NCBI GenBank assembly: GCA_025463785.1
Contig: JAODBD010000014.1
Span: forward strand, 124,001-188,000
Direction: 5' to 3'
Origin: Glaciihabitans sp.
GTDB taxonomy: Bacteria; Actinomycetota; Actinomycetes; Actinomycetales; Microbacteriaceae
DNA length: 64,000 nt
Below the pieces are notes generated by a model. The model was not told where the DNA came from, searched no databases, and saw only the letters and a program-made list of their open reading frames with translations. The position numbers were made by a program, and so were the translations under genes. Every line of letters begins with the position of its first letter. The first letter of the stretch is position 1. Positions 8,796 through 17,279 of this stretch are shown in pieces.

Positions 8796-9520
8796 CCGTG
8801 GCGCAGCCCTCCGTTCCGCAGCTCAAGCATGAGCAGATCGCCCAGGTTCTCGAGGGCGAGATTCGGCGCGGGAGCATGCCGCGCGGTCGCCGCCTGCCGG
8901 GTGAAACCGCGCTCGCCGAACGCTTCTCGGTCAGTCGAAACACCGTGCGAGCCGCGCTGTCAGAACTCGGCGCATCAGGGCTCATCGCGACGCGGTCGGG
9001 CAAGGGCTCGTTCGTCACCTACGACGGCAATCCGCTGGATATCGAACTCGGCTGGGCGCGCGCCCTCCAGCATCACGGTGTCGCAACGCGCGTTGATGTG
9101 CTGAAACTTGACGAGATCAATGACCCGGCGCTCGCCGCTGAACTGGGCGAGACGGTCGACCGGTTCGTGGTGATCGATCGGCTGCGTTCCGCGGACGGCG
9201 TCGGCGTCATCTCGTACGAGAGGTCCCGCATCCCCGCGCTGCCCGCTGTCACTGCTGCACTTGCCGCGGGCCGCGCCGCCGGCTCGCTGACGCAACTGCT
9301 GCGGGATGTCGACCTGATTGCGGCACAGGGCGAGCAGTGGGTCGAAATCAGGCGGTTGACCGCCGACGAGGCCGAGTTGCTCGGGCGCGCGGCGGGCGAC
9401 TCGTTCCTGTGGTCCCGTTGCGTCACGCGCAATGATCGTGGCGCTCTGGTCGAAAACGTGGAGAGTCTCCTTGACCCCGACCACTTTCGGCTGCACTTCC
9501 AGTTTGCCCAAACGCAATGA
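8792..9520 (+). CDS. GntR-family regulator (HutC/UTRA type)
   Basis: 242 residues; starts at a GTG overlapping the previous stop. The N-terminal winged helix has the GntR signature: MPRGRRLPGETALAERFSVS then NTVRAALSELGASGLI (residues about 30-66). The C-terminal part (about 90-240) fits a UTRA ligand-binding domain. It lies inside the operon it presumably controls, with the transport substrate or a breakdown product as the likely effector (inference). The palindrome at 6625-6638 and the tandem CTGAACAGGT at 6640-6659 are candidate binding sites. Confidence 0.9.
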   Translation: MTVAQPSVPQLKHEQIAQVLEGEIRRGSMPRGRRLPGETALAERFSVSRNTVRAALSELGASGLIATRSGKGSFVTYDGNPLDIELGWARALQHHGVATRVDVLKLDEINDPALAAELGETVDRFVVIDRLRSADGVGVISYERSRIPALPAVTAALAAGRAAGSLTQLLRDVDLIAAQGEQWVEIRRLTADEAELLGRAAGDSFLWSRCVTRNDRGALVENVESLLDPDHFRLHFQFAQTQ

Positions 9521-10548
9521 GTTCGGGCACACCGAGTTCAGATGCAGCGCGCTCGCCCGATCACGCGCTTGCGGCGCTCTACGGGCTCGCCATCGGCGAC
9601 GCGCTCGGGATGCCGACCCAGCTCATGTCCCGCCAGTCCATTGCAGAGCAGTACGGCTCGATCACGTGGTTCGAGCCCGCCGCAGCCAATCATCCACTTG
9701 CCGCCGGGATGGCCGCGGCATCCGTCACCGACGACACCGAACAGGCGCTGCTTCTCGCTCGGCTGCTGGTCGAAGGCGGTGGCCACATCGAGGCAGCAAC
9801 CTTCGCGCGAGAACTCGTGCGCTGGGAAGACTCGATGCGGGCGCGCGGCTCGCTGGACCTGCTCGGTCCGTCGACGAAGCGGGCGGTGGATGCCGTCGTC
9901 GACGGCGAATCCGTGAACGAGTCCGGGCGCTACGGCACGACCAACGGCGCCGCAATGCGGGTGACGCCCATCGGGATTGCGGTATCGACCACTGATTTGG
10001 CTGCGCTGGTCGATCGAGTGGTCGAGTCGTGTCTCGTCAGCCACAACACAGGCGTCGCGATTGCGGGTGCGTCCGCTGTTGCCGCGGCCGTGAGTGCCGG
10101 CATCGATGGCGCCGATCTCCGCACGATGATCGATACGGCCATCGCGGCAGCGTCGCTGGGTGCCCGTCGGGGATTCTGGGTCGCGGCCGCAGATATCGGT
10201 GCGCGCATCCGTCTGGCTGTCGAACTCGCCGAGCCGACCGATCCCGAGCGCAGTCTCACGCGCATCTACGAACTCGTCGGGACCAGCCTTGCAAGCCAGG
10301 AGTCCGTGCCAGCGGCCTTCGGCATCCTTGCCACCTTCCCAGACGATCCGTGGAACGCGGTTCGTGCGGCGGCATCCCTCGGTGGTGACAGCGATACGGT
10401 TGCCGCGATGGCGGGCGCCATCGGCGGAGCCGTGCACGGCGCCGATGCTTATCCGGCGGGTGCTCGGGATCTCATCGCGCGAGTCAATCACCTCGATCTG
10501 GAGGCGATCGTCGACGATCTGCTGGCGTTGCGGGCGGCGTCCGCGTGA
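9517..10548 (+). CDS. ADP-ribosylglycohydrolase-fold enzyme
   Basis: 343 residues, ATGA overlap with the regulator. All the Mg-binding landmarks of the ADP-ribosylglycohydrolase (DraG/ARH) fold are visible: GLAIGDALGMPTQ near residue 25, SVTDDTEQALLLARLL near 70, YGTTNGAAMRVTPIGI near 140, SHNTGVAIAGAS near 175, and SLGGDSDTVAAMAGAIGGA near 290. The family hydrolyses N- or O-glycosidic bonds to ADP-ribose; several bacterial members sit in nucleoside catabolic clusters where the true substrate is not ADP-ribosyl protein. With a base permease upstream and a PfkB sugar kinase downstream, hydrolysis of an imported or derived ribosyl compound to free ribose is an attractive hypothesis (inference). 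Confidence 0.88.
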   Translation: MSSGTPSSDAARSPDHALAALYGLAIGDALGMPTQLMSRQSIAEQYGSITWFEPAAANHPLAAGMAAASVTDDTEQALLLARLLVEGGGHIEAATFARELVRWEDSMRARGSLDLLGPSTKRAVDAVVDGESVNESGRYGTTNGAAMRVTPIGIAVSTTDLAALVDRVVESCLVSHNTGVAIAGASAVAAAVSAGIDGADLRTMIDTAIAAASLGARRGFWVAAADIGARIRLAVELAEPTDPERSLTRIYELVGTSLASQESVPAAFGILATFPDDPWNAVRAAASLGGDSDTVAAMAGAIGGAVHGADAYPAGARDLIARVNHLDLEAIVDDLLALRAASA

Positions 10549-10573
10549 GCGGTTTCGTGGACGGGGTGGCCTC

Positions 10574-11476
10574 GTGAGCCGCCTGGTGAGCGTCGGCAAC
10601 GTCGTCGTCGATCTCGTCACGAATGTGCCTGCTCTGCCGGAGCGTGGGGCTGATGTGCTCGCGACCGGATCGAGCATCGCTGTGGGCGGCGGGTTCAACG
10701 CCATGGTCGCGGCGAACCGTCAGGGTCTTCCCACGGCATATGCGGGCGGCCACGGGACCGGATATTTCGGCGATCTCGTGCGCGCCGCCCTCGCCGATGC
10801 CGGCATCGAGGTCCTGTTGCCGCCCGACCCCGCACGTGACAGCGGCTACGACGTCGCCCTGGTTGATGCGGGTGGCGAACGCACCTTCGTGACGGTCTTC
10901 GGGGCAGAGGCCGAGCTCACGAGCGCACAGGTTGCCGGTATCCACCTACGACCCGATGACCTCGTGCTCGTCTCTGGGTACGGCTTGCTGCCGACGACCA
11001 ACGGTGGCGTGCTCGACCTGTGGCTGGATGCGCTCGCCGAGTCCCACACCGTGTTTCTCGACCCTGGCCCTCTGGTCGCAGACATCGACGCCGACGTGTG
11101 GGCGAGCGTGTGGGGGCGCGCCGACTGGCTGAGTTGCAACGAAAGCGAAGCAGCGACGCTTACCGGCGAGCGGACGGCTGGAGTGGCCGCGGACATCCTC
11201 GCGCGTTCCGGAAACGTGCTGGTGCGGCTCGGAGCGGACGGATGCCTGCTCGGTACCCGCGGAACCGTCGAGCACATTCCCGGCTTCTCTGCGATCGCGG
11301 TCGACACCAATGGCGCGGGCGATGCCCATGCGGGGGCGTTCCTCGCGGCGCTTGCCGCTGGGCTCGCGCCGCGCGATGCGGCCGTCCGCGCGAACGCCTG
11401 TGCCGCGATCGCGGTCACGAGGCGCGGCCCTGCCACCGCACCCACCCTCGGCGAGGTACTCGACCTCCTCGGCTAA
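10574..11476 (+). CDS. PfkB-family sugar/nucleoside kinase
   Basis: 300 residues from the GTG at 10574, 25 bp after the ADP-ribosylglycohydrolase-fold gene. PfkB signatures are clear: GGGFNAMVAANRQGLPTAYA near residue 40, and the catalytic/anion-hole segment DTNGAGDAHAGAFLAALAAG near 250, whose Asp is the general base. Ribokinase, pseudouridine kinase, adenosine kinase and related enzymes share this fold. As the last gene of the operon it would phosphorylate the sugar or nucleoside made by the upstream enzymes (inference). After its stop come 50 bp of spacer and then a long inverted repeat. Confidence 0.9.
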   Translation: MSRLVSVGNVVVDLVTNVPALPERGADVLATGSSIAVGGGFNAMVAANRQGLPTAYAGGHGTGYFGDLVRAALADAGIEVLLPPDPARDSGYDVALVDAGGERTFVTVFGAEAELTSAQVAGIHLRPDDLVLVSGYGLLPTTNGGVLDLWLDALAESHTVFLDPGPLVADIDADVWASVWGRADWLSCNESEAATLTGERTAGVAADILARSGNVLVRLGADGCLLGTRGTVEHIPGFSAIAVDTNGAGDAHAGAFLAALAAGLAPRDAAVRANACAAIAVTRRGPATAPTLGEVLDLLG

Positions 11477-11526
11477 CCGCGCCGCCCTGCCGTCCCGCAG
11501 TGCTGCTGCACCGCACGGTGCCGTGT

Positions 11527-11618
11527 GCATAACTCCTGCTGGATGTCGCGGCGGCGCATTCGACCCCCGGAATTCCGCGGTCATTTTCGCCGCATCCCGA
11601 ATCCAGCAGGAGTTATGC
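11527..11618. repeat. 92-bp long inverted repeat, family A copy 1
   Basis: Perfect 18-bp arms GCATAACTCCTGCTGGAT (11527-11544) and its reverse complement (11601-11618) enclose a 56-bp centre containing a second small palindrome, CGGAATTCCG. A second copy of the same overall length lies at 54393-54484. Located between the salvage operon and the glyA riboswitch; there is no coding frame. Confidence 0.85.
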
Positions 11619-11732
11619 GCACCGCCTCGGCTCGGAGCAGTGGCAACGGAGAACACCGGCACCCGAACTGCGGGCACTCGGACGGCTGCTCGCCTCGCTT
11701 TCGTGCACCGGCTCTTGGCGCGCTGGTAAGCT

Positions 11733-11812
11733 GACCCCGTCGCAACTGGCGTTCGGATGGGTAACCATCGGGGAGCGACTGACACGGTTAGTGGCCGTAC
11801 GCCTGGGCCACT
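11733..11812 (+). promoter_or_regulatory. ZTP (pfl) riboswitch upstream of glyA-folD
   Basis: The leader has the conserved ZTP riboswitch blocks in order. CCCGTCGCAACTGGCG (from 11735) matches the G-rich/ACTGGCG 5' stem-loop; GGGTAACCATCGGGGAGCG (from 11759) matches the highly conserved GGGAACC..CGGGGAGC; and CCGTACGCCTGGGC (from 11795) matches the 3' pseudoknot hairpin. This class senses ZMP/ZTP, which accumulate when 10-formyl-tetrahydrofolate is short, and turns on one-carbon genes. glyA and folD, the genes downstream, are its classic targets. The gap from the riboswitch to the glyA ATG is about 45 bp. Confidence 0.9.
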
Positions 11813-11858
11813 GCAGACAACGAAGAATCTGATTGAACCCTGTCATGTTAGGAGCGCC

Positions 11859-13151
11859 ATGAGCACCACCAATTCCTTCAACGCCCCCCTCTCCGAGGTA
11901 GACCCCGAGATCGCGGCGGTCCTCGAGAATGAACTCGGTCGCCAGCGCGGCACGCTCGAGATGATCGCGAGTGAGAACTTCGTGCCTCGCGCGGTCCTCG
12001 AATCGCAGGGTTCGGTGCTGACGAACAAGTACGCCGAGGGCTACCCGGGTCGCCGCTACTACGGCGGCTGCGAATTCGTGGATGTCGCAGAGCAGTTGGC
12101 GATCGACCGAGCGAAGAGCCTGTTCGGCGCGGCGTATGCGAACGTCCAGCCGCACTCCGGCGCATCCGCCAATGCCGCGGTTCTCGCAGCCATCGCAACG
12201 CCGGGCGACAAGATTCTCGGTCTCGAACTCGCGCATGGCGGCCACCTGACGCACGGCATGCGGCTCAACTTCTCCGGCAAGCTGTACGAGGCGCACGCCT
12301 ACGGCGTCGATCCCGAGACCTTCCGAGTAGACATGGATGCCGTGCGCGAGAAGGCGCTCGAGGTGCGTCCCCGGGTGCTCATCGCCGGCTGGTCCGCCTA
12401 CCCGCGTCAGCTCGATTTCGCGGCGTTCCGCGCCATTGCTGACGAGGTCGGCGCACTCCTCTGGGTGGACATGGCGCACTTCGCGGGGCTGGTCGCTGCC
12501 GGGCTGCACCCGTCCCCCGTCCCGCACGCGCATGTCACGTCATCCACCGTGCACAAGACGATCGGTGGGCCGCGCTCCGGCTTCATCCTCACCAACGATC
12601 TCGACCTGCAGAAGAAGATCAACTCGAACGTGTTCCCTGGCCAGCAGGGCGGCCCGCTCATGCACGTCATCGCGGCCAAGGCGACGGCGTTCAAGCTCGC
12701 TGCCGAGCCCGAGTTCAAGGACCGTCAGGAGCGCACTATCCGGGGCGCGCAGATCCTGGCCGAACGGCTGACGGCTGACGACACCAAAGCGGTCGGCGTC
12801 GACGTTCTTACCGGTGGCACCGACGTGCATCTGGTGCTCGTCGACCTGCGAAACTCGGCGATCCACGGCCAGAATGCGGAGGACATCCTGCATTCGGTTG
12901 GTATTACCGTGAACCGTAACGCGGTTCCGTTCGACCCGCGTCCGCCGATGACGCCGTCGGGTGTTCGCATCGGAACGCCGGCCCTGGCAACGCGCGGCTT
13001 CGGCGACGCCGAGTTCACCGAGGTCGCCGAGATCATCGCGACGGCTCTCAAGCCCGAGCCCGACGTGCTGAGGCTTCGTGAACGGGTGCTAGAGCTCACC
13101 AACGGGTTCCCGCTCTACGACGGCCTCACCTCGCCCGGCACCTGGAAGTAA
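11859..13151 (+). CDS. glyA: Serine hydroxymethyltransferase
   Basis: 430 residues. Interconverts serine plus tetrahydrofolate with glycine plus 5,10-methylene-tetrahydrofolate, the main source of one-carbon units. Conserved blocks include [20 protein letters not shown] (residues about 33-52), [46 protein letters not shown] and the PLP lysine in [15 protein letters not shown] (about residue 230). The ATG at 11859 follows TTAGGAGCG, a good ribosome site, and sits right after the ZTP riboswitch. folD follows after 3 bp, so both folate genes form one riboswitch-controlled unit. Confidence 0.98.
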   Translation: MSTTNSFNAPLSEVDPEIAAVLENELGRQRGTLEMIASENFVPRAVLESQGSVLTNKYAEGYPGRRYYGGCEFVDVAEQLAIDRAKSLFGAAYANVQPHSGASANAAVLAAIATPGDKILGLELAHGGHLTHGMRLNFSGKLYEAHAYGVDPETFRVDMDAVREKALEVRPRVLIAGWSAYPRQLDFAAFRAIADEVGALLWVDMAHFAGLVAAGLHPSPVPHAHVTSSTVHKTIGGPRSGFILTNDLDLQKKINSNVFPGQQGGPLMHVIAAKATAFKLAAEPEFKDRQERTIRGAQILAERLTADDTKAVGVDVLTGGTDVHLVLVDLRNSAIHGQNAEDILHSVGITVNRNAVPFDPRPPMTPSGVRIGTPALATRGFGDAEFTEVAEIIATALKPEPDVLRLRERVLELTNGFPLYDGLTSPGTWK

Positions 13152-13154
13152 ACG

Positions 13155-14030
13155 GTGACCGCGATACGACTCGACGGGGTCGCCACCGCGACCGCGATCA
13201 AGGATGAACTGCGGGGCCGCATCGTCGCGCTCGGGGAGCGAGGCATCACCCCGGGCCTCGCGACCCTGATGGTGGGCGGCGATCCCGGCTCCCTCAGCTA
13301 CGTTGGCGGCAAGCATCGCGATTCGCTCGAGGTTGGCATGGAGTCGATTCGCGTCGACCTGCCGGCGACGGCTTCTGAGGCGGATGTCCGCGGCGCGATC
13401 GCAGACCTGAACGCCGACCCGCGGGTCACGGGCTTCATCGTGCAGCTGCCATTGCCTGAGGGGATCGACGAGCACGCGATGCTTGAGCTGGTCGACCCGG
13501 CGAAGGATGCTGACGGCCTGCACCCGACGAACCTCGGGCGCCTGGTGCTCGGGGTCGACGGCATCCTGACGTCCCCACTGCCGTGCACACCGGCAGGCAT
13601 CGTCGAGCTTTCACAGCGCTACGGGATCGAGTTCTCGGGCCGCCGCGTTGTCGTCATCGGCCGCGGTCTCACCGTCGGTCGGCCGCTCGGCCTGCTGCTC
13701 ACTCGCAAGGGTATCGACGCGACTGTCACGCTGACGCACTCGCGCACCGACGACCTGGCGGCCGAGGTACGCAGGGCAGACATCGTCATCGCGGCCGTTG
13801 GTGTGCCGCATCTGGTTAAGGCCGAGTGGGTGAAGCCGGGCGCCGCCGTGCTCGACGTCGGGGTCACGCGCGTCGGGATGACGGCGAGCGGCAAGGCGAA
13901 ACTAGCAGGAGACGTCGATCCGGCCGTCGCCGAGGTTGCCGGCTTCCTGTCGCCGAACCCCGGAGGCGTCGGTCCGATGACGCGCGCGATGCTGCTGCAA
14001 AACGTGGTTCTGGCGGCAGAGCGGCTCTAG
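13155..14030 (+). CDS. folD: Methylene-tetrahydrofolate dehydrogenase/cyclohydrolase
   Basis: 291 residues, GTG start 3 bp after glyA. Bifunctional NADP-dependent enzyme that oxidises 5,10-methylene-THF and hydrolyses the product to 10-formyl-THF. Visible signatures are [15 protein letters not shown] (catalytic region with the conserved Tyr and Lys), [34 protein letters not shown] and the Rossmann region [18 protein letters not shown], ending with [16 protein letters not shown]. Works directly on the GlyA product; the ZTP riboswitch senses the shortage of its own end product. Confidence 0.98.
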   Translation: MTAIRLDGVATATAIKDELRGRIVALGERGITPGLATLMVGGDPGSLSYVGGKHRDSLEVGMESIRVDLPATASEADVRGAIADLNADPRVTGFIVQLPLPEGIDEHAMLELVDPAKDADGLHPTNLGRLVLGVDGILTSPLPCTPAGIVELSQRYGIEFSGRRVVVIGRGLTVGRPLGLLLTRKGIDATVTLTHSRTDDLAAEVRRADIVIAAVGVPHLVKAEWVKPGAAVLDVGVTRVGMTASGKAKLAGDVDPAVAEVAGFLSPNPGGVGPMTRAMLLQNVVLAAERL

Positions 14031-14048
14031 GGCCCCGACCAAAGCAAG

Positions 14049-14879
14049 CTAGAGGCCGCTGCCGAATTCGCAGCCGAGCGTTCCCCCGTAGGTGTGCGGA
14101 TGACTCGGCCAGGTGGCCGCGTTCACGTCGGCTTTGGCGGCGGCGCCCAGCGTGATGTGGCAGTGCGTGATCTGTATCTTGTATGCGGCCGGGATCTGGC
14201 TCGGGTCGCCGTCATAGGCGACGCCGAAGCCGTAGATGGCCTTGGCCCAGCCGGAATTGGAATCCGCTGGTCCGGTGGTCGGAACTGGCATGACTCCGTG
14301 GATGGTGCCGGGCAGGGATTTGAGCAGTCCGCCGGAGCACGCTGCCTCGAACGGCAGCCAGTCGCCCGAGAACGCGGGGTAGCCATCCATGTCGGCCCCG
14401 ATCGGCTCGATGTTCTTGGTTGGCCAGGCCGGGGATCCTGCCTGAATCGTCGCGGTGATCGTTGTGGTCACAAAGAGGCGACTCGGGAACATCGTCTTCC
14501 AGCCGTCGCACGATTTGTCGAGCAGGGCGAGGTCACTGGCCATCTGAACGGTGGATGCCACGGGACGGTACACGCGCTGTACGAGGTCGGCTCTGGCGTG
14601 GTTCGATCCGGTCGCCGTCGCCGTTGCGGTGATCGTAAAGAGAATGGTGGGATCCACGGCGGGCGGAGCCGGCAGAGTGGGCGTGGGCGTGGGCGTCGGC
14701 GTGACGACGGGGGTTGCGGCGGGCGTCGATCCTGGGTCGGTCGCAACCGTCGTTGGCGTCGAGGCCGGGGCCGATGCCGCGGGCGTTGGCCCGGCTGCCG
14801 GCGTGGATGAAGCGCAGGCGGACAGCATCCCGGCAACGGCAACGGCGGTCAGGACGGCCATGGGTCGCAGGATGCGCAT
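14049..14879 (-). CDS. Lipoprotein with Pro/Thr-rich linker, unknown function
   Basis: 276 residues. The signal peptide ends in lipobox LSACAS (Cys about residue 22), so it is predicted to be anchored outside. Residues about 25-75 are a low-complexity Ala/Pro/Thr linker with PTPTPTPTLP. The globular remainder has a C-terminal block with closely spaced residues HCHITLG and GGTLGCEFGSG and conserved-looking Cys residues that could form disulfides. I do not recognise a catalytic family. It converges with folD, whose stop is 18 bp away, and lies upstream of but separate from galK. Confidence 0.75.
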   Translation of the reverse strand: MRILRPMAVLTAVAVAGMLSACASSTPAAGPTPAASAPASTPTTVATDPGSTPAATPVVTPTPTPTPTLPAPPAVDPTILFTITATATATGSNHARADLVQRVYRPVASTVQMASDLALLDKSCDGWKTMFPSRLFVTTTITATIQAGSPAWPTKNIEPIGADMDGYPAFSGDWLPFEAACSGGLLKSLPGTIHGVMPVPTTGPADSNSGWAKAIYGFGVAYDGDPSQIPAAYKIQITHCHITLGAAAKADVNAATWPSHPHTYGGTLGCEFGSGL

Positions 14880-14962
14880 GCTGTTCCTCTCGGATGCTGT
14901 GGTGACGACGGTATCGCTACCGCGTCGACCCCTGCGTGAGTAGGAATTACCCAGACTGTGCG

Positions 14963-16120
14963 CTACTCCCGGCTGGCGCCGTCCGACGCCGTGACGACGA
15001 ACATGGTCGGCTGCTGGAACGCGTGCTCGGCGAAGGCTCCGTCAATGGCGACCTGTATTCGCGAAATATCTGAGCTGGAGGCAAGCGCAATCGCTGAGCC
15101 GCCGAACCCACCGCCGGTCATCCGGGCGCCGATTGCGCCATTGGCCTGGGCGGTCTCGACGGCGAGGTCGAGTTCCGGCACCGAGATCTCGAAATCGTCG
15201 CGCATGGAGGCGTGCGAAGCATCGAGGAGTTCGCCGATCGCCCTCGGGCCCTGCTCGCGAAGCACGCGCACAGTGTCGAGCACGCGCTGGTCTTCGGTGA
15301 CGACGTGCCGCACGCGGCGGAACGTCTCGTCGTCGAGCACCTCCCGTGCGCGGTCGAGGTCGTCGATGGTGAGATCGCGCAGGGCTTTGACGCCCATCGT
15401 CGCGGCCCCCGCCTCGCAGGATTTTCGGCGGTCGGCATACCCGCCCGTCGCGTGAGCGTGAGTCACGCCCGTGTCGATGATGAGCAACTGCAGATCGGCT
15501 TCGGCAAAGCCCAGCGGCACGATCTCGTCGTTGAGGCTGCGGCAGTCGAGGAAGACGGCGGCATCTCGCTCGCCCAGCAGCACGGCCGACTGGTCCATGA
15601 TTCCGGTCGGCGCACCCACCGCCCTGTTCTCGGCGAGTTGCCCGACTTTCGCCAGCGTCTGTCGGTCGAAACCCAGCTGCCAGACGTCGTTCAGCGCGAT
15701 CGCGACCGCGCTTTCGATGGCGGCAGAGGATGACAGCCCCGCCCCCACAGGAACAGACGAGTCGAGGTAGATGTCGACTCCGGGCACCGCGGCAAGGTCT
15801 GCGCCATGTTCGCCGAGCGCCCAGGCGACGCCGAGCGGGTAGGCGGACCAGCCGGCCAGGTGGTCGGGTGCGAGCTCGTCGAGAGCGATCTCGACCACCT
15901 CGTCTGCGAACTCGCTGCCGATGCGGATGCGGGCGTCATCCCGAATTCCGAGTGCAAGAACCGTACGTCGATTGATCGCCAGCGGCAGCACGAATCCCTC
16001 GTTGTAGTCGGTGTGCTCGCCGATCAGGTTGACGCGGCCGGGAGCAGACCAGAGCCCGGAAGGCTCGTATCCGAAGAGCTCGGTAAAGGTTGCTGCGACG
16101 TCATCACGGATGTCTGTCAT
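14963..16120 (-). CDS. galK: Galactokinase
   Basis: 385 residues. Phosphorylates alpha-D-galactose to galactose 1-phosphate (Leloir pathway). GHMP-kinase signatures are SAPGRVNLIGEHTDYNEGFV near the N-terminus (galactokinase signature and substrate loop), SVPVGAGLSSSAAIESAVAI (ATP loop, about residues 110-130), and GARMTGGGFGGSAIAL near the C-terminus. The ATG at 16120 overlaps the galT stop by four bases, so the two are translationally coupled. Bounded at its 3' side by the lipoprotein gene start. Confidence 0.97.
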   Translation of the reverse strand: MTDIRDDVAATFTELFGYEPSGLWSAPGRVNLIGEHTDYNEGFVLPLAINRRTVLALGIRDDARIRIGSEFADEVVEIALDELAPDHLAGWSAYPLGVAWALGEHGADLAAVPGVDIYLDSSVPVGAGLSSSAAIESAVAIALNDVWQLGFDRQTLAKVGQLAENRAVGAPTGIMDQSAVLLGERDAAVFLDCRSLNDEIVPLGFAEADLQLLIIDTGVTHAHATGGYADRRKSCEAGAATMGVKALRDLTIDDLDRAREVLDDETFRRVRHVVTEDQRVLDTVRVLREQGPRAIGELLDASHASMRDDFEISVPELDLAVETAQANGAIGARMTGGGFGGSAIALASSSDISRIQVAIDGAFAEHAFQQPTMFVVTASDGASRE

Positions 16121-17223
16121 ACTCGCTCGATTGCCTTTCTGAGCAGTTCGGCTGAGGTTTCGGGCGGCACGTCTGCGATGAACGCACCCATCGCTGTTTC
16201 GGAGCCGGCAAGGTACTTCAGCTTGTCTTTGGCGCGTCGGGGAGACGTCACCTGCAGCATGAGACGGATGTCGTCCCTCCCGACGTTCACCGGAGCCTGG
16301 TGCCAGGCCGCGATGTACGGCGTAGGGGTGTCGTAGATTTTGTCGACGCCGCGTAGCAGCTTCAGGTACAACGTCGCGAGCTCGTCGCGTTCTTCCCCGT
16401 TGGTCGCGGCAAAATCGGGAATCTGCCGGTGCGGAAGCATGTGCACCTCGATAGGCCAGCGCGCAGCGAACGGCACAAACGCCGTCCAATGTTCGCCGCT
16501 CAGGACGACACGCTCCGACGCGCGCTCCGACTCGAGCAGTCGCGTGAACAGGTCTGGCCCGACCATGGCGATCGACTCGAGCAGCCGCGTCGTGCGCGGC
16601 GTGATGTACGGGTATGCGTAGATCTGGCCGTGCGGGTGGTGCAGCGTGACGCCGATGGCTTCGCCGCGATTTTCGAACGGGAAGACCTGCTGGATGCCGG
16701 GCAGCGCAGACAGCGCCCCGGTTCGATCCGCCCAGGCTTCGATCACGGTGCGCGCACGCGAGGGGGTCTGAGTGCCGAACGACCCCGACGTCTCCGGGCT
16801 GAAGCAGACGACCTCACAGCGGCCGATCGAGTCGTACCTGCGGCCGAAGCCGACAGCGCCGAGAGCCTCGAGCGTCGGGGCATCCGGGCCATCCAGTGCC
16901 GGTCCGAACGACGGCGATCGGTTCTCGAACACCGCGACGTCGTACTGGTCGGGGATCTCCGACGGATTGCTCGGGGATGCCGGCGCCAGCGGATCCTGAT
17001 CGGCCGGCGGCAGGAATGCGCGGTTCTGTCGCGCCGCCGCGATTGAGATCCACTCGCCGGTCAGGACATCCTGTCGCATGGTCGCCGTCGGCGGCCGCGG
17101 ATCGAGTGTTCTCGCGTCTGCCCTGCGCTCGGCGGGCAGCGTCGTGTCTGCGTCGTCGTAGTAGATGAGGTCGCGACCATCGGCCAGCGTGGTCGCGTGT
17201 TTGGTGATTCCGGCGGAGAGCAT
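16117..17223 (-). CDS. galT: Galactose-1-phosphate uridylyltransferase
   Basis: 368 residues from the ATG at 17223. Exchanges UMP between UDP-glucose and galactose 1-phosphate. The active-site triplet HHPHGQIYAYPY is visible at about residue 190, and RQDVLTGEWISIAAARQNRA with FENRSPSF are typical N-terminal blocks; ATSPRRAKDKLKYLAGSE and MGAFIADVPPE mark the C-terminal sugar-binding part. First gene of the minus-strand galT-galK unit. It diverges from the DeoR-type regulator gene, with 56 bp between the start codons and a palindromic site in that gap. galE is not in the window. Confidence 0.96.
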   Translation of the reverse strand: MLSAGITKHATTLADGRDLIYYDDADTTLPAERRADARTLDPRPPTATMRQDVLTGEWISIAAARQNRAFLPPADQDPLAPASPSNPSEIPDQYDVAVFENRSPSFGPALDGPDAPTLEALGAVGFGRRYDSIGRCEVVCFSPETSGSFGTQTPSRARTVIEAWADRTGALSALPGIQQVFPFENRGEAIGVTLHHPHGQIYAYPYITPRTTRLLESIAMVGPDLFTRLLESERASERVVLSGEHWTAFVPFAARWPIEVHMLPHRQIPDFAATNGEERDELATLYLKLLRGVDKIYDTPTPYIAAWHQAPVNVGRDDIRLMLQVTSPRRAKDKLKYLAGSETAMGAFIADVPPETSAELLRKAIERV

Positions 17224-17248
17224 CCATTTACGATACCGAAAAAATTGA

Positions 17249-17264
17249 CTTTCGATATCGAAAG
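17249..17264. promoter_or_regulatory. Palindromic operator between galT and deoR-type gene
   Basis: A perfect 16-bp palindrome, CTTTCGATATCGAAAG, sits in the 56-bp divergent gap. A related half-site, CGATACCGAAA, lies at 17231-17241. DeoR/GlpR regulators commonly bind TTTCG-type inverted repeats, so this is probably the autoregulatory and galTK operator (inference). Confidence 0.7.
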
Positions 17265-17279
17265 AGCCAAGGTGATCGG

